Origin: Planctomycetota bacterium
Lineage (GTDB): Bacteria > Planctomycetota > Phycisphaerae > Sedimentisphaerales > Anaerohalosphaeraceae
Direction: 5' to 3'
Assembly: GCA_021157685.1 (NCBI GenBank)
Contig: JAGGWF010000035.1
Span: 1-33,155 of the forward strand
DNA length: 33,155 nt
Position 1 is the stretch's first letter. The number at the start of each line of letters is the position of its first letter. Made by a program: the position numbers and the translations under genes. Below, in pieces: positions 17,613 to 26,882 of the stretch. The notes under the pieces were generated by a model that saw nothing but the letters and a program-made list of their open reading frames with translations, was not told the origin of the DNA and did not search any database.

Positions 17613-18887
17613 TTACTTGTTCGAGTTGTATTCAAATGCATTCTCGTACTTATCAATACAACCAATCGCCTGAATGACCGCTTTGGGATTCAAGACAGTA
17701 ATTGGACCGTCAGCAACGTAGTTTCGCATTCTACAGCCCAACATAGTTATCGTAAGCTTGTCATTGCCTCGTGCCAGTAGAAAATCCTGTGACTTGCCCA
17801 GCGTTGTCAAAGCCCCATTCGGCCCAGAAAAGGCCTCGACATTTGTCAGTGAAGTATGCCCTTTGCCCTCAACAATCAGCGGATGTATATCTTGCGGCTT
17901 TTCTGCCGTATTGGCAATTATTGAGCCTTGGGCAATCTGCCAGTTGCGGTTGAAATTGTTGTCGCCGAGTTTGTGTATTCCTATGGTAACACAGTCGAGA
18001 TTGAAATTCGTCAACTGGCCGTAAGTGGCCGGGCCAAGATAAATCCCGCCATACACTCCGAAGGTAAACAAATCAATAAGCTGGGCATTATCTGCATGGT
18101 CAATCCGGTAGGTAAATGCTTTTCTTGCGACCACCGAGTCAATCACCGCTTTGCTGTATGAACCTTCGATAAACCGCCGGGTGGCTGGATTTACATGGCA
18201 GTGAAGTATCCGCGGAATGTCATAGCAATAGTCAATGCGGATAAATTCGCCACTGAGTGGATAACCGTAACAGTGCTCGAAAAGAACTTGTTCGACAATC
18301 GCTCTGGGAGTAGCATTAAAGTCCATCGCCAGAAATTCGCCATAAAAAGTGAGAGATGACAGTGTTACTCCCTGAGCACCTTTAGTCTGGGATGCCTGGA
18401 TGGTTGCTGGATATTCGATTATCTTTGTCGGATCCTTGATTGTTTGTTCCGGATACCAGAACTGAATCCCACGAATTTGTGTCGCATTTTCGACGGTAAT
18501 AAAAATGTTCTTTTCATCTTCAATAGCAAAAACGCTGCCGACAGGCTGGGCTTTATCGGGGTGGCTGGTTCCTCTTCCAACCGGTCCGTGTACACCTATC
18601 AGTGATACATTTGCCCTTAAAATAATCCCTCCATCGATATAGTAAGGCTCCGCCGATGGCTCAACATAAAGTGCGGCCCCTCGCGGATGCGCCCAGTCAA
18701 TAGCTTTTTGAAAATTATCCCTGTTAATCGCAGCAGCGTTTGTCGGCAGTACTCCAAAATCACGAATGCTCTTGAGGCACCTACCGGCAGATTGCAAAAC
18801 TGCACCCTTGGCTTTGTCAGGTTCAGCAGCCATAAGCCCGCCACATAATACGAACACCACCAAAAATAAACTTGTTAATTTTCTCAT
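17613..18887 (-). CDS. Secreted pectate-lyase-like / right-handed parallel beta-helix protein
   Basis: 424 aa; signal peptide LTSLFLVVFVLCGGLMAAEP, DFGVLPTNAAAINRDNFQKAIDWA.., YYIDGGIILRANVSLIG.. Confidence 0.7.
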   Translation of the reverse strand: MRKLTSLFLVVFVLCGGLMAAEPDKAKGAVLQSAGRCLKSIRDFGVLPTNAAAINRDNFQKAIDWAHPRGAALYVEPSAEPYYIDGGIILRANVSLIGVHGPVGRGTSHPDKAQPVGSVFAIEDEKNIFITVENATQIRGIQFWYPEQTIKDPTKIIEYPATIQASQTKGAQGVTLSSLTFYGEFLAMDFNATPRAIVEQVLFEHCYGYPLSGEFIRIDYCYDIPRILHCHVNPATRRFIEGSYSKAVIDSVVARKAFTYRIDHADNAQLIDLFTFGVYGGIYLGPATYGQLTNFNLDCVTIGIHKLGDNNFNRNWQIAQGSIIANTAEKPQDIHPLIVEGKGHTSLTNVEAFSGPNGALTTLGKSQDFLLARGNDKLTITMLGCRMRNYVADGPITVLNPKAVIQAIGCIDKYENAFEYNSNK

Positions 18888-18981
18888 CTGACATTGTCCT
18901 CACCATAATATTTACACCGCTAATGTTTTACACTTTTCATTCATGGCTAAAACTGCTTGTTCTGAAAAACACATAAGAGTA

Positions 18982-20079
18982 TCAGTAAGTACATTTTCTG
19001 GCTTCATCGGCAAACGCCATAATCAACTCAGGTTCCGCATCGAAAAAATGATCGGATGGACTTAAAATAAATGCACCATTTTGACCCGCCACCTCAAAAC
19101 ATCTTCTAACTTCCGCTCTGGTTTGTTCCGGAGTGCAGTCTGTAAAAAAGTGAAGCTGATCAAACCCACCAATCATGCAAATATCAGCAGGTACGCGCTT
19201 TCTGGCTTCGGCCAAATCGACATCACCGCCCATTCCCGATGGCGTAAATGTTTCCATGGCATCCGGTTTCATTACCGTAATGTTTTCCAATATCGGCATC
19301 ATGCCGCCACAGGTATGATAAACTATCCTCTGGTCAGCATCATGAACGATTTTAATAAGTTCAGCATCATAAGGGGCGACATATTCATCGAAAATCTTTG
19401 GCGAAATGACTGTCGAAGACGCATCTCCGCCACCTAATTCCAGGATATCGTACTTGGCTCCCTTGAGGGACTTACTGTAATCTTTTTTTCGTTTCTGGAG
19501 TATTTTCAGAAAGGAGTGTACCCACTGGGGATCATCGAAGGTCGCCATGATTAGTTTTTCGATCCCGAATAAACAAGCTGCATCCTGCCATGTCCCCGGC
19601 TGGCCAAATAAATCGAAGCAGCAGATATGACCGCGAATCAACGCCTTTTCGCCATAGTCGGCTGCAATACTGTTTACCGCTTCTGTATCGCAGACAGGAG
19701 ATGTTGCATACTTGCCTATAAGGTCGATATCCCTCTTATCCTTAACAAGATGTTCCATAACCCAACAAGTATAATCGTTATGTTGAATGACGGTGCTAAG
19801 ATTACCCTCGGGCGTAAAAATCGTATGTCGTTTGGCCTGATAATCCTGACCGGGAATATCTTCTGTTTCAATTCGCCACTTGTCAGACATTTCATCTTTA
19901 TAGGGTGTGGCCCAAACAATAGGGTCGAGCCCAAAATGGCCGAAAAATCCATCGTTGGATATGCCATTCATATATTTATCAAGAAAATACGGTTGGACAT
20001 GGTGCATAGTGACCGGCAGTCGATCCGGGACACCGCCATCAATTGCTGTCAACATGCGTTGTTTGGGACTAAGATTCAT
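18982..20079 (-). CDS. Uroporphyrinogen decarboxylase (URO-D)/MtaA-like family protein
   Basis: 365 aa; LSPKQRMLTAIDGGVPDRLPV, YHTCGGM (HxCG), MIGGFDQLHFF. ATG overlaps the symporter stop (ATGA). Confidence 0.8.
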   Translation of the reverse strand: MNLSPKQRMLTAIDGGVPDRLPVTMHHVQPYFLDKYMNGISNDGFFGHFGLDPIVWATPYKDEMSDKWRIETEDIPGQDYQAKRHTIFTPEGNLSTVIQHNDYTCWVMEHLVKDKRDIDLIGKYATSPVCDTEAVNSIAADYGEKALIRGHICCFDLFGQPGTWQDAACLFGIEKLIMATFDDPQWVHSFLKILQKRKKDYSKSLKGAKYDILELGGGDASSTVISPKIFDEYVAPYDAELIKIVHDADQRIVYHTCGGMMPILENITVMKPDAMETFTPSGMGGDVDLAEARKRVPADICMIGGFDQLHFFTDCTPEQTRAEVRRCFEVAGQNGAFILSPSDHFFDAEPELIMAFADEARKCTY

Positions 20080-22067
20080 TGGGAATCCTTTAAGTTCAAA
20101 CTGTCAAGACCGTTCAGTTTTCGATACCAGAAAATATACATACCGGCCAAACTCACGATAAAAATTATAAGTGTTACAAAAAAAGCCGTGTAACTCTTGA
20201 TTATCAATTGCATAGGAAGCAGTAATAAAGATATCTGCCAGCCAAGCGTGAACGGTAAAGCTATAATATCATTGAAGTGCTCTTTCTTTGTAGCTTCCCT
20301 GAGTTGTGGAGAAAGCGTCTTGTTCAGCTTGCCCCAAATTCCAAACGGACGAGTTGTTTTATAGAAATGCTCCAATATTTCCTTATCGGTCGGTTTGGTT
20401 AAATATGTGCCAACCACACTCGCTATCAGCCCTATCGCAAACATCATACAAAACAGCTTCCAATCGTTAAGCTCACCTAAAGGAAAAACGAATGTCAACA
20501 CAGTCCATATCTGCTTGTTTAGAATTGCTGCCATAAGTCCAACGGTCGTTCCTATGGCAAATCCACCGCCGTTGAATCTCCACCAGTATAATCTAAGTAC
20601 GGAGGGGGCAAGGAGACCGCCACCAAAGCCCATAATAACCCAACCCCAGATAGCGTTGACAGAAGGTATCCGATAGCCGAGTACAAAGCCTAGCACTACT
20701 AATGCTACACCAAAAGCCCAGCTTGCATAAATAAGTTCTTTTGTTGTAGCGTCAGGACGAAGCCTGCTATAAATATCTTTTGTAAAGAAACCCGTCGTCG
20801 CGTTAACAGTTGAGTCAAAAGTTGACATAGACGCCGCTATCAAAGCTATCAGGATTAACCCTCTAAAGCCTACATGAATATTGTGCAAAATAACCGCTGG
20901 TAGAATTCGCTCTGGATTAACTATGCCGTTATAACCAAGCAGAGGGAGACTGGCTTGCCATTTCTCCCCCAAAAGATTCTGTAATCCTTTGGATATTTCG
21001 GGATACTGCTCTGGTGAATTTGTAATTTTTGACAATAACTCAGGCCACATGCTCTCTTCAACAGCACCAACATTAACTTTTATCAATTCCGCTGAATCAA
21101 CAAGCACTTGCTGGTCAGGGAAAAGTGTTTGTACTAAAAATATACCTAACACAGCAAAAGAAATCATCAACGGCCAGCGAAACATCATCAGTGAACCCCA
21201 TAAGAAAGAAAGTAATCCGCACTCGCGGTCACTCTTTGCAGCAAAGTATTTTGGTTCAGCTCCCCCCCCCATACCACCAATCACATTTCTAAGTAAATAG
21301 AAAAATGAAAACATAGCAAGATGATTAAAACACTTATATCCTTCCGGAAATTCGGTGTACCAGGGCAGTTTTGACGATGTCCAGTTTTCACTGCCGGTGA
21401 CCGCGGTTGCAATTGCTCCAAAATCTTCAACGCCAGCCAATTTTGCAATCGCCATCGCAGATATGGCTATAACTGCGATAAGTATAATGCCTGATTGAAA
21501 TATATCGGTAAAGACAACTCCATAAAAACCCGAAGCAACAGTATATATTGTCGCTATCGTTACCATTACCAGAGCACACTGGAAAGGAGTGAACGGCAGG
21601 AACATTGAAAGAAATAATCCAACGCCTTTGACCATATAAGCTAACATTCCAACTGTTCCGACAATTGCGGAAATAACTGAAACAAATCTTGCAAACTGAC
21701 CGCCGAAACCACCACCAAATCTGTACGCCATCCACTCAGCACCGGTAATACATCCGCTTCGCCGGTGCCATTTGCCCGTCCAAAGCAAACAAACAGCTAA
21801 CACAAGTCCTGCCCCACCTCGAAATTCAATGTAAAGCCCCCTTGGCCCGAGCATATAGAGGAAAGAGACTATAAGCAGTGTCCCAGTAATATCCAGCCAC
21901 GAAGCCATACCGGAAATGCCCAACGCCCACCAAGGCAAGCTTCTGCCGCCAATGAAATAATCTTCTATGCTGGCCGAAGCCTTCTTCTTCAGGTACCAAC
22001 CTAAGCCAATCAGAAAAACAAAATATATAACGATAATACTATAATCCAGCGCATTGAGATACTTCAT
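20076..22067 (-). CDS. Sodium:solute symporter (SSS family)
   Basis: 663 aa multi-TM; DYFIGGRSLPWWALGISGMASWLDITGT.., about 75% similar by eye over the N-terminal half to 28986..30968. Confidence 0.88.
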   Translation of the reverse strand: MKYLNALDYSIIVIYFVFLIGLGWYLKKKASASIEDYFIGGRSLPWWALGISGMASWLDITGTLLIVSFLYMLGPRGLYIEFRGGAGLVLAVCLLWTGKWHRRSGCITGAEWMAYRFGGGFGGQFARFVSVISAIVGTVGMLAYMVKGVGLFLSMFLPFTPFQCALVMVTIATIYTVASGFYGVVFTDIFQSGIILIAVIAISAMAIAKLAGVEDFGAIATAVTGSENWTSSKLPWYTEFPEGYKCFNHLAMFSFFYLLRNVIGGMGGGAEPKYFAAKSDRECGLLSFLWGSLMMFRWPLMISFAVLGIFLVQTLFPDQQVLVDSAELIKVNVGAVEESMWPELLSKITNSPEQYPEISKGLQNLLGEKWQASLPLLGYNGIVNPERILPAVILHNIHVGFRGLILIALIAASMSTFDSTVNATTGFFTKDIYSRLRPDATTKELIYASWAFGVALVVLGFVLGYRIPSVNAIWGWVIMGFGGGLLAPSVLRLYWWRFNGGGFAIGTTVGLMAAILNKQIWTVLTFVFPLGELNDWKLFCMMFAIGLIASVVGTYLTKPTDKEILEHFYKTTRPFGIWGKLNKTLSPQLREATKKEHFNDIIALPFTLGWQISLLLLPMQLIIKSYTAFFVTLIIFIVSLAGMYIFWYRKLNGLDSLNLKDSQ

Positions 22068-22076
22068 TCGGCAAAC

Positions 22077-22215
22077 CTATTTTAAGTGCAGGGTCATGAT
22101 CTGTTTCGGTTTCATTTTGATTTTAAATTGACCACCTGTTATGTTAACCGGACCGTCACAGGCATTTCCTTCAAAGTTCACGCTTACAGCAGATTTGAAC
22201 TCTTTCATCAGGGAA
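22077..22215 (-). pseudogene. C-terminal remnant of a glycoside hydrolase (GH38-like beta-sandwich end)
   Basis: Frame LMKEFKSAVSVNFEGNACDGPVNITGGQFKIKMKPKQIMTLHLK*; the end resembles LLPKKILTIELQFDV of the resident GH38-like protein. 5' boundary approximate. Confidence 0.5.
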
Positions 22216-22272
22216 AAAAGGGATAATATCCAGGCATAAGTGCCCTGTTATCATTACATCATAATCTCTCAT
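22207..22272 (-). pseudogene. N-terminal fragment of a PfkB-family kinase gene
   Basis: MRDYDVMITGHLCLDIIPFFPD versus MNRQYDVMMAGHLCLDIIPLFPD at the start of the 16054..17259 kinase; homology stops abruptly. Confidence 0.8.
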
Positions 22273-22383
22273 TTCAATTTCCCTAAATCGATAATATTCC
22301 AACTACTTTCAACAGCATCCATTAGTAACCATAAAAACCTACCTGTAAAAGCTAGCAAATGACCCGTGGGAATCACAATACCC

Positions 22384-25230
22384 TTACACATCAAATTGAA
22401 GTTCAATCGTCAAAATCTTTTTAGGAAGCAAGCTGATATTTTTGAGTGCATTTTTGACAAACGGCAAATCCTCTTGCCTTTCTTCGTTCAGATTACATAT
22501 CCAGGCTGCGACAATTGAACTTTCGCCAAATAACACATCTGTATCCTGGGCACTGTCTGTTGGGTTGTAGAGGCGAACAATAAAGTTATCTGAATCAACC
22601 GCCTTCTTTATTGCCGAGAAACGCACCTGGGTATTTGAGATTTCGAAGAACGATGACTTCTCTCCGGACAATTTGTTACTAGGGGTTTTATTGCCAGTCA
22701 CCTGCACCGCTAAACAAGGAGCGTTAAACTTATCCGCCTCCAGGGGAATATTAGCCGCACTCCAAGTGCCTGTATGGGGAATGATAGAAAAACGATACTT
22801 ATGTAATCCCAGAGATTGCCCCCCCTTTTGCGATGGAAAATGCGAACCCGCCCTGCCGCCGGTACAAATCCAATTCTCAACACATCTGAGCAATGACAAT
22901 GCCACGGTACGCTTATCATCTTCAAACGCTTCATATTCGGTAAACGAATCATTAACAAAAGCCAGGCCAACTTGAGAATCATTTATGTCAATAAATGCGT
23001 TTTGAGGCTGCGTCGCCATGTCAGGCCAAACACTATGGTCCGTTGGGCCTTGCGGATGAATGCTTCTGCAATCAACATTAAAATGACCTCCAGAATAAAC
23101 ATTCTCAGCGGCGGTAATTCCTGTCGGGAATATCGCTTTAAGATAGTGGTCCTGATGTCCATTTTGAACCTCTACAGCAACATCAAGTTTCCTTTGGCAC
23201 CTCTTAAGGGTCAGAGAGGTCCGAATAACCATCGGTGCTGTTTTGTTTGATCTCTCATCGGTGTGTCGATCACCTTCGATCGGCAACGGGAAGTCAATCT
23301 CACTAACCAATGTCGCCTGTAGAGGCCCTGCGTTTTCACTCCAAATAACCGCCTGAGAACCCAGCGTATTGATACACCTATCACACATTGGCCTTTGGTT
23401 AATCCAGTAGTTTCCATGCTCACCTCGGTCCTCATAGAAATTCAGGTCATCATATGTCCTGCCGGTTTCCTTATCCAATATCGAATAGGTGCCGTTCGGA
23501 TTCATCCGAACTTTAAGGAATTCATTTTCCAAACAATTGTGCCCGCTAAGAACACTCGAAGTGAGCGATTGAGAATCCGACCATTGGTCAGCCGTTTCTC
23601 GGTAATCTTCAATATCCTTCACTTGGAAAATCTTATAGCCCCCGGCGGGGATCACCCCTGTATCAAAGAAGAGTCTGTGCCTTTCTGTCTGATAGGGGAA
23701 AACCCGTGTATGGATCTCGGCAACACAGTAATTAACATCTTCTCTGCCCACCCACTGAGTCCCCATCGGTTTGCACTGGCCATCCAAAATAATCAGGCCT
23801 TTGGGGAACCCCTCAAAATAGATCCTTTTGGGGTCCCCCGGAATCGTAACCCATGCCTCTATGACTTCACTGCGTTCATAGGGCAAGGGATTGAATACGA
23901 CAATAAAAGTCTGATCTTCCGGATATAGTGAAAGGTCGATATTTTTGATTATATTTTTGACCGATGCATGTGAGACAACATCGGCGAGTTCTATCACCTG
24001 CGCCAACCTGTACTCAACATCTTTTACACTCTTGTCCTGCATCACCCCATTAATAGAATCATGGGGATGTGACTTGAGCATATAATCCCATGCGATGTCA
24101 AGGAATGCGTACTGGGGGTCTTCTTTAAGCATAATCGAATAGGCCGCCAGCGGCTCAGAACGACGAATGAGTCTGTTTTGTGCCTTCTTATTAATCTGCT
24201 TAAGATACAATCTGGTGGTGAGCGCATTCCCTGTCAGCTCCGTCACCGGGCCATCACGCAGTTCACCTTTGACAACCTGCAGATCCTTCTTATTAATTTT
24301 TTCTTTGAACACCTTAAGGTAATCATGAATCGTTTCATGCCGCCAGAGCCGTCCCTCTAAATCGGTTTCATTCAACTTGGCAATCATGGCCTGCATTGAC
24401 TCTTGCGCAGCAGTGTAATCACAACCATTCATCATCAGTCTGTCAGATTCCAGGACACTCTCATCCATCGTCGACCAGACATCCTCAATCATGTCCTGAG
24501 ACAAAAATTCAACCACTGGCCGCGGTTGTTTCTCAAGAAAAAAGTGGTCCTGCTCAATCTCTTCAGGAGCTGTAAAATGATATAATGTCCCGATCGAAGA
24601 AGTGTATTCCCAATCGTCCGATTCATATTCAATTCCGTATAACATCGGCAAATGAATTTTAAAGTAAAAATTCTGCCTGCCCCAACCACCAAATCGGGTT
24701 GTCACGACCTCAGATCCATCAGGGGATTGCCAGACAAATTCGGACTTCGGGGCCCTTTCCTTATTGACCCTCTTTCCAACCATCACGGTGTCTATACCAA
24801 AACCTTTGTAAATTTGAGGCAACTGGCCTGTTTGCCCCCACCCAAAAGGTGTATAACCAACATCAAAAACCTTCCCCAGTTTCTCTGATTCACGGACACC
24901 TTTCAGGAGATTCCTAACCAGACACTCGCCATCAATCGGATATTCGTCAGGCAAGGTATACCAAGGACCAATTTGCAATTTCCCTTCCTTGATCAAACCA
25001 CAAACTGTCTTTTTCATGTGTGGCTTAATTTCAAGATAGTCAAGGATCGGTACCACCTGACCATCTAATAAAAAGCCCGGATAGGTTCCATCGCTCAGCA
25101 ACTTCACCAACTCATCCATAAACTCAATGAGATACCATCTGGTTTGCCAAATTGGATAACGCCATTCTCGATCCCAATGCGTGTGAGAAACGATGTGGCC
25201 AATTTTTTTGGAAGACTCTTTTGAATGCAT
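22384..25230 (-). CDS. GH38-like alpha-mannosidase family protein with a noncanonical nucleophile region
   Basis: 948 aa; VSHTHWDREWRYP, GQLPQIYKGFGIDTVMVGKRV, SHPHDSINGVMQDKS. Confidence 0.85.
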   Translation of the reverse strand: MHSKESSKKIGHIVSHTHWDREWRYPIWQTRWYLIEFMDELVKLLSDGTYPGFLLDGQVVPILDYLEIKPHMKKTVCGLIKEGKLQIGPWYTLPDEYPIDGECLVRNLLKGVRESEKLGKVFDVGYTPFGWGQTGQLPQIYKGFGIDTVMVGKRVNKERAPKSEFVWQSPDGSEVVTTRFGGWGRQNFYFKIHLPMLYGIEYESDDWEYTSSIGTLYHFTAPEEIEQDHFFLEKQPRPVVEFLSQDMIEDVWSTMDESVLESDRLMMNGCDYTAAQESMQAMIAKLNETDLEGRLWRHETIHDYLKVFKEKINKKDLQVVKGELRDGPVTELTGNALTTRLYLKQINKKAQNRLIRRSEPLAAYSIMLKEDPQYAFLDIAWDYMLKSHPHDSINGVMQDKSVKDVEYRLAQVIELADVVSHASVKNIIKNIDLSLYPEDQTFIVVFNPLPYERSEVIEAWVTIPGDPKRIYFEGFPKGLIILDGQCKPMGTQWVGREDVNYCVAEIHTRVFPYQTERHRLFFDTGVIPAGGYKIFQVKDIEDYRETADQWSDSQSLTSSVLSGHNCLENEFLKVRMNPNGTYSILDKETGRTYDDLNFYEDRGEHGNYWINQRPMCDRCINTLGSQAVIWSENAGPLQATLVSEIDFPLPIEGDRHTDERSNKTAPMVIRTSLTLKRCQRKLDVAVEVQNGHQDHYLKAIFPTGITAAENVYSGGHFNVDCRSIHPQGPTDHSVWPDMATQPQNAFIDINDSQVGLAFVNDSFTEYEAFEDDKRTVALSLLRCVENWICTGGRAGSHFPSQKGGQSLGLHKYRFSIIPHTGTWSAANIPLEADKFNAPCLAVQVTGNKTPSNKLSGEKSSFFEISNTQVRFSAIKKAVDSDNFIVRLYNPTDSAQDTDVLFGESSIVAAWICNLNEERQEDLPFVKNALKNISLLPKKILTIELQFDV

Positions 25231-25262
25231 AATAATCCCAATGACCCCATAAAATTATATTA

Positions 25263-25278
25263 TTGACGCCTGCGTCAA
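25263..25278. promoter_or_regulatory. Perfect inverted repeat upstream of the GH38-like gene, candidate operator
   Basis: TTGACGC-CT-GCGTCAA. Confidence 0.4.
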
Positions 25279-25282
25279 AAGT

Positions 25283-25313
25283 CAAAAAATGCCAAAAACA
25301 GTGGCGTTTTTTG
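25283..25313. repeat. Stem-loop candidate in the divergent intergenic region
   Basis: caaaaaatgcca / tggcgttttttg, 12-bp arms with one wobble-type mismatch and a 7-nt loop. Confidence 0.4.
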
Positions 25314-25390
25314 CCCATTATCACCGTTTTTTGTCGGCGATTCAGACTTTTGGCGAGCGCATCATTATTGTCCGAGACAAAGAAAAAATA

Positions 25391-25409
25391 GGCGCCAACC
25401 GTTGGCACC
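25391..25409. promoter_or_regulatory. Imperfect 19-bp palindrome, candidate operator
   Basis: GGCGCCAAC-C-GTTGGCACC, 9-bp arms with one mismatch. Confidence 0.35.
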
Positions 25410-25660
25410 CTCTTCATATCGCAACTCAACAAAGAACCAGAAAAGATGACTTGTCTTATTTTACGATTTTGTAAATACCATTGTCAAGTCGTTTTTGTCA
25501 ATTTGGCGAGTTTTCTCATTAGCCTGGATAAATTGCAACAATTTTAAACCTACAATCCCCTGTTCAGGAGGACGAAAAACCTTGACAAAACCAAGTTATT
25601 TAGCCCGAAATCACTATATACACTTTTTTTGAACAGAGATGATTTGTTTTCTTATTTAGC

Positions 25661-25689
25661 TTGACTCCCATATTCCATTTTGTTAAACT
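25661..25689 (+). promoter_or_regulatory. Sigma70-like promoter for the GntR-type regulator gene
   Basis: TTGACT - 17 bp - TAAACT, about 26 bp upstream of the start codon. Confidence 0.45.
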
Positions 25690-25715
25690 TGAAATTTGTA
25701 ATATCAAATTAGACC

Positions 25716-26867
25716 ATGGAGTACTCAGTGCGAGCAATTACAACGCCAAGAAAGACCAAACACAAGGCAATATATGATGATATATTTCATAAAATCAGTT
25801 CCGGTGTCTATAAACCCGGTGACAAAATCCCAACAGAAATCGAACTGGTAGATTCTTTCAATACCTCCAGGCCCACTGTTTCCAGGGCCTTGCGTGATCT
25901 GGAAAGCATTGGACTTATCTATCGAATACAGGGTTCCGGTTCTTTTATTTCTAAGAAACCAGCGTTAGAAAACCTCACATTGGGCCTACTTACAGCAAGA
26001 GATGCGATTAATCCGGTCTGTCCCCAAGGGCCCACGATTTTCAGCCAGATAATCCCCCAAATATCAAGATTTGCAAGTCAAAGCAATATGGCCCTTATCT
26101 TAGGAAATTCCCCCCCCTTGAACCAAAAGACACTGAGCACAGAAACAACAAAGATATGTGATGATTTTATAAAAAGGGGTGTCAAAGGTATATTTTTCCT
26201 CCCTTTTGAAACAACTGAAGAACCCCTTTCGCTCAACGAAATGATCACGGAAAAACTTGCCGCGGCTAATATACAAATCATACTTCTGGACAGAGACATC
26301 TATGATGTAACTTCCAAAAGAAGTAGATTTGACATAGTAGGACTAGACAATACCAGAGCTTCTTACACACTCACCCAACACCTTATTGAACATGGGTGCA
26401 AGAATATATGTATCTTGTCAGATGAATCCCACAACAGTGTCATCAATGACAGAATACAAGGTTACCAGAAAGCAATGTCTGACAATAACCTGCCCAGCAC
26501 TCCTACAAAACTGGTTAGATTCAGCGAGGGAAAGATTGACGAGGCAAGGTCTAAACTTTTACCTCTGAATTTTGATGGCATTGTTTGTGTCAATGATGCC
26601 ATTGCCGCAAAAGTGATGAATCTCTACACAGGGACAGGCGCTGAAATCCCACAGAAAATCAAAATCGTAGGCTTTGATGACCTTCCACTGGCAGCACATC
26701 TCAATCCGCCTTTAACGACGATTCACCAGCCCGTTAATGCCCTGGCGGAAGAAGCTGTTAGAGCAATGTTGAATCGCATTGAAAACCCGACAGACCCTGC
26801 CAAGGACATTAGAATACACGGGGAGATGGTTATCAGGCAGTCCTGTGGGTGCGGGGCATTACAGTAG
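25716..26867 (+). CDS. GntR-family transcriptional regulator with LacI/PBP1-type ligand-binding domain
   Basis: 383 aa; GntR HTH (ISSGVYKPGDKIPTEIELVDSFNTSRPTVSRALRDLESIGLIYRIQGSGSFI) followed by a LacI-like domain (VGLDNTRASYTLTQHLIEHGCKNI.., KIVGFDDLPLAAHLNPPLTTIHQP). Confidence 0.9.
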   Translation: MEYSVRAITTPRKTKHKAIYDDIFHKISSGVYKPGDKIPTEIELVDSFNTSRPTVSRALRDLESIGLIYRIQGSGSFISKKPALENLTLGLLTARDAINPVCPQGPTIFSQIIPQISRFASQSNMALILGNSPPLNQKTLSTETTKICDDFIKRGVKGIFFLPFETTEEPLSLNEMITEKLAAANIQIILLDRDIYDVTSKRSRFDIVGLDNTRASYTLTQHLIEHGCKNICILSDESHNSVINDRIQGYQKAMSDNNLPSTPTKLVRFSEGKIDEARSKLLPLNFDGIVCVNDAIAAKVMNLYTGTGAEIPQKIKIVGFDDLPLAAHLNPPLTTIHQPVNALAEEAVRAMLNRIENPTDPAKDIRIHGEMVIRQSCGCGALQ

Positions 26868-26882
26868 AAAAAGGACTCTATC

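Noticed and set aside
19627-20193. 188-aa plus-strand ORF
   Set aside because: Antisense to the URO-D-like gene and the symporter 3' end; no domain features.
22180-22195. ctgtaagcgtgaac resembling the LacI-type operator
   Set aside because: Falls inside the decayed glycosidase C-terminal coding remnant (SAVSVNF); single copy and likely coincidental.
22673-23928. Plus-strand ORFs of 100-177 aa
   Set aside because: Shadow ORFs antisense to the GH38-like gene.
25120-25480. Short ORFs in the divergent intergenic region (25124..25432 minus, 25289..25474 plus)
   Set aside because: No ribosome-binding sites or family features; they overlap A/T-rich dyads that look regulatory.
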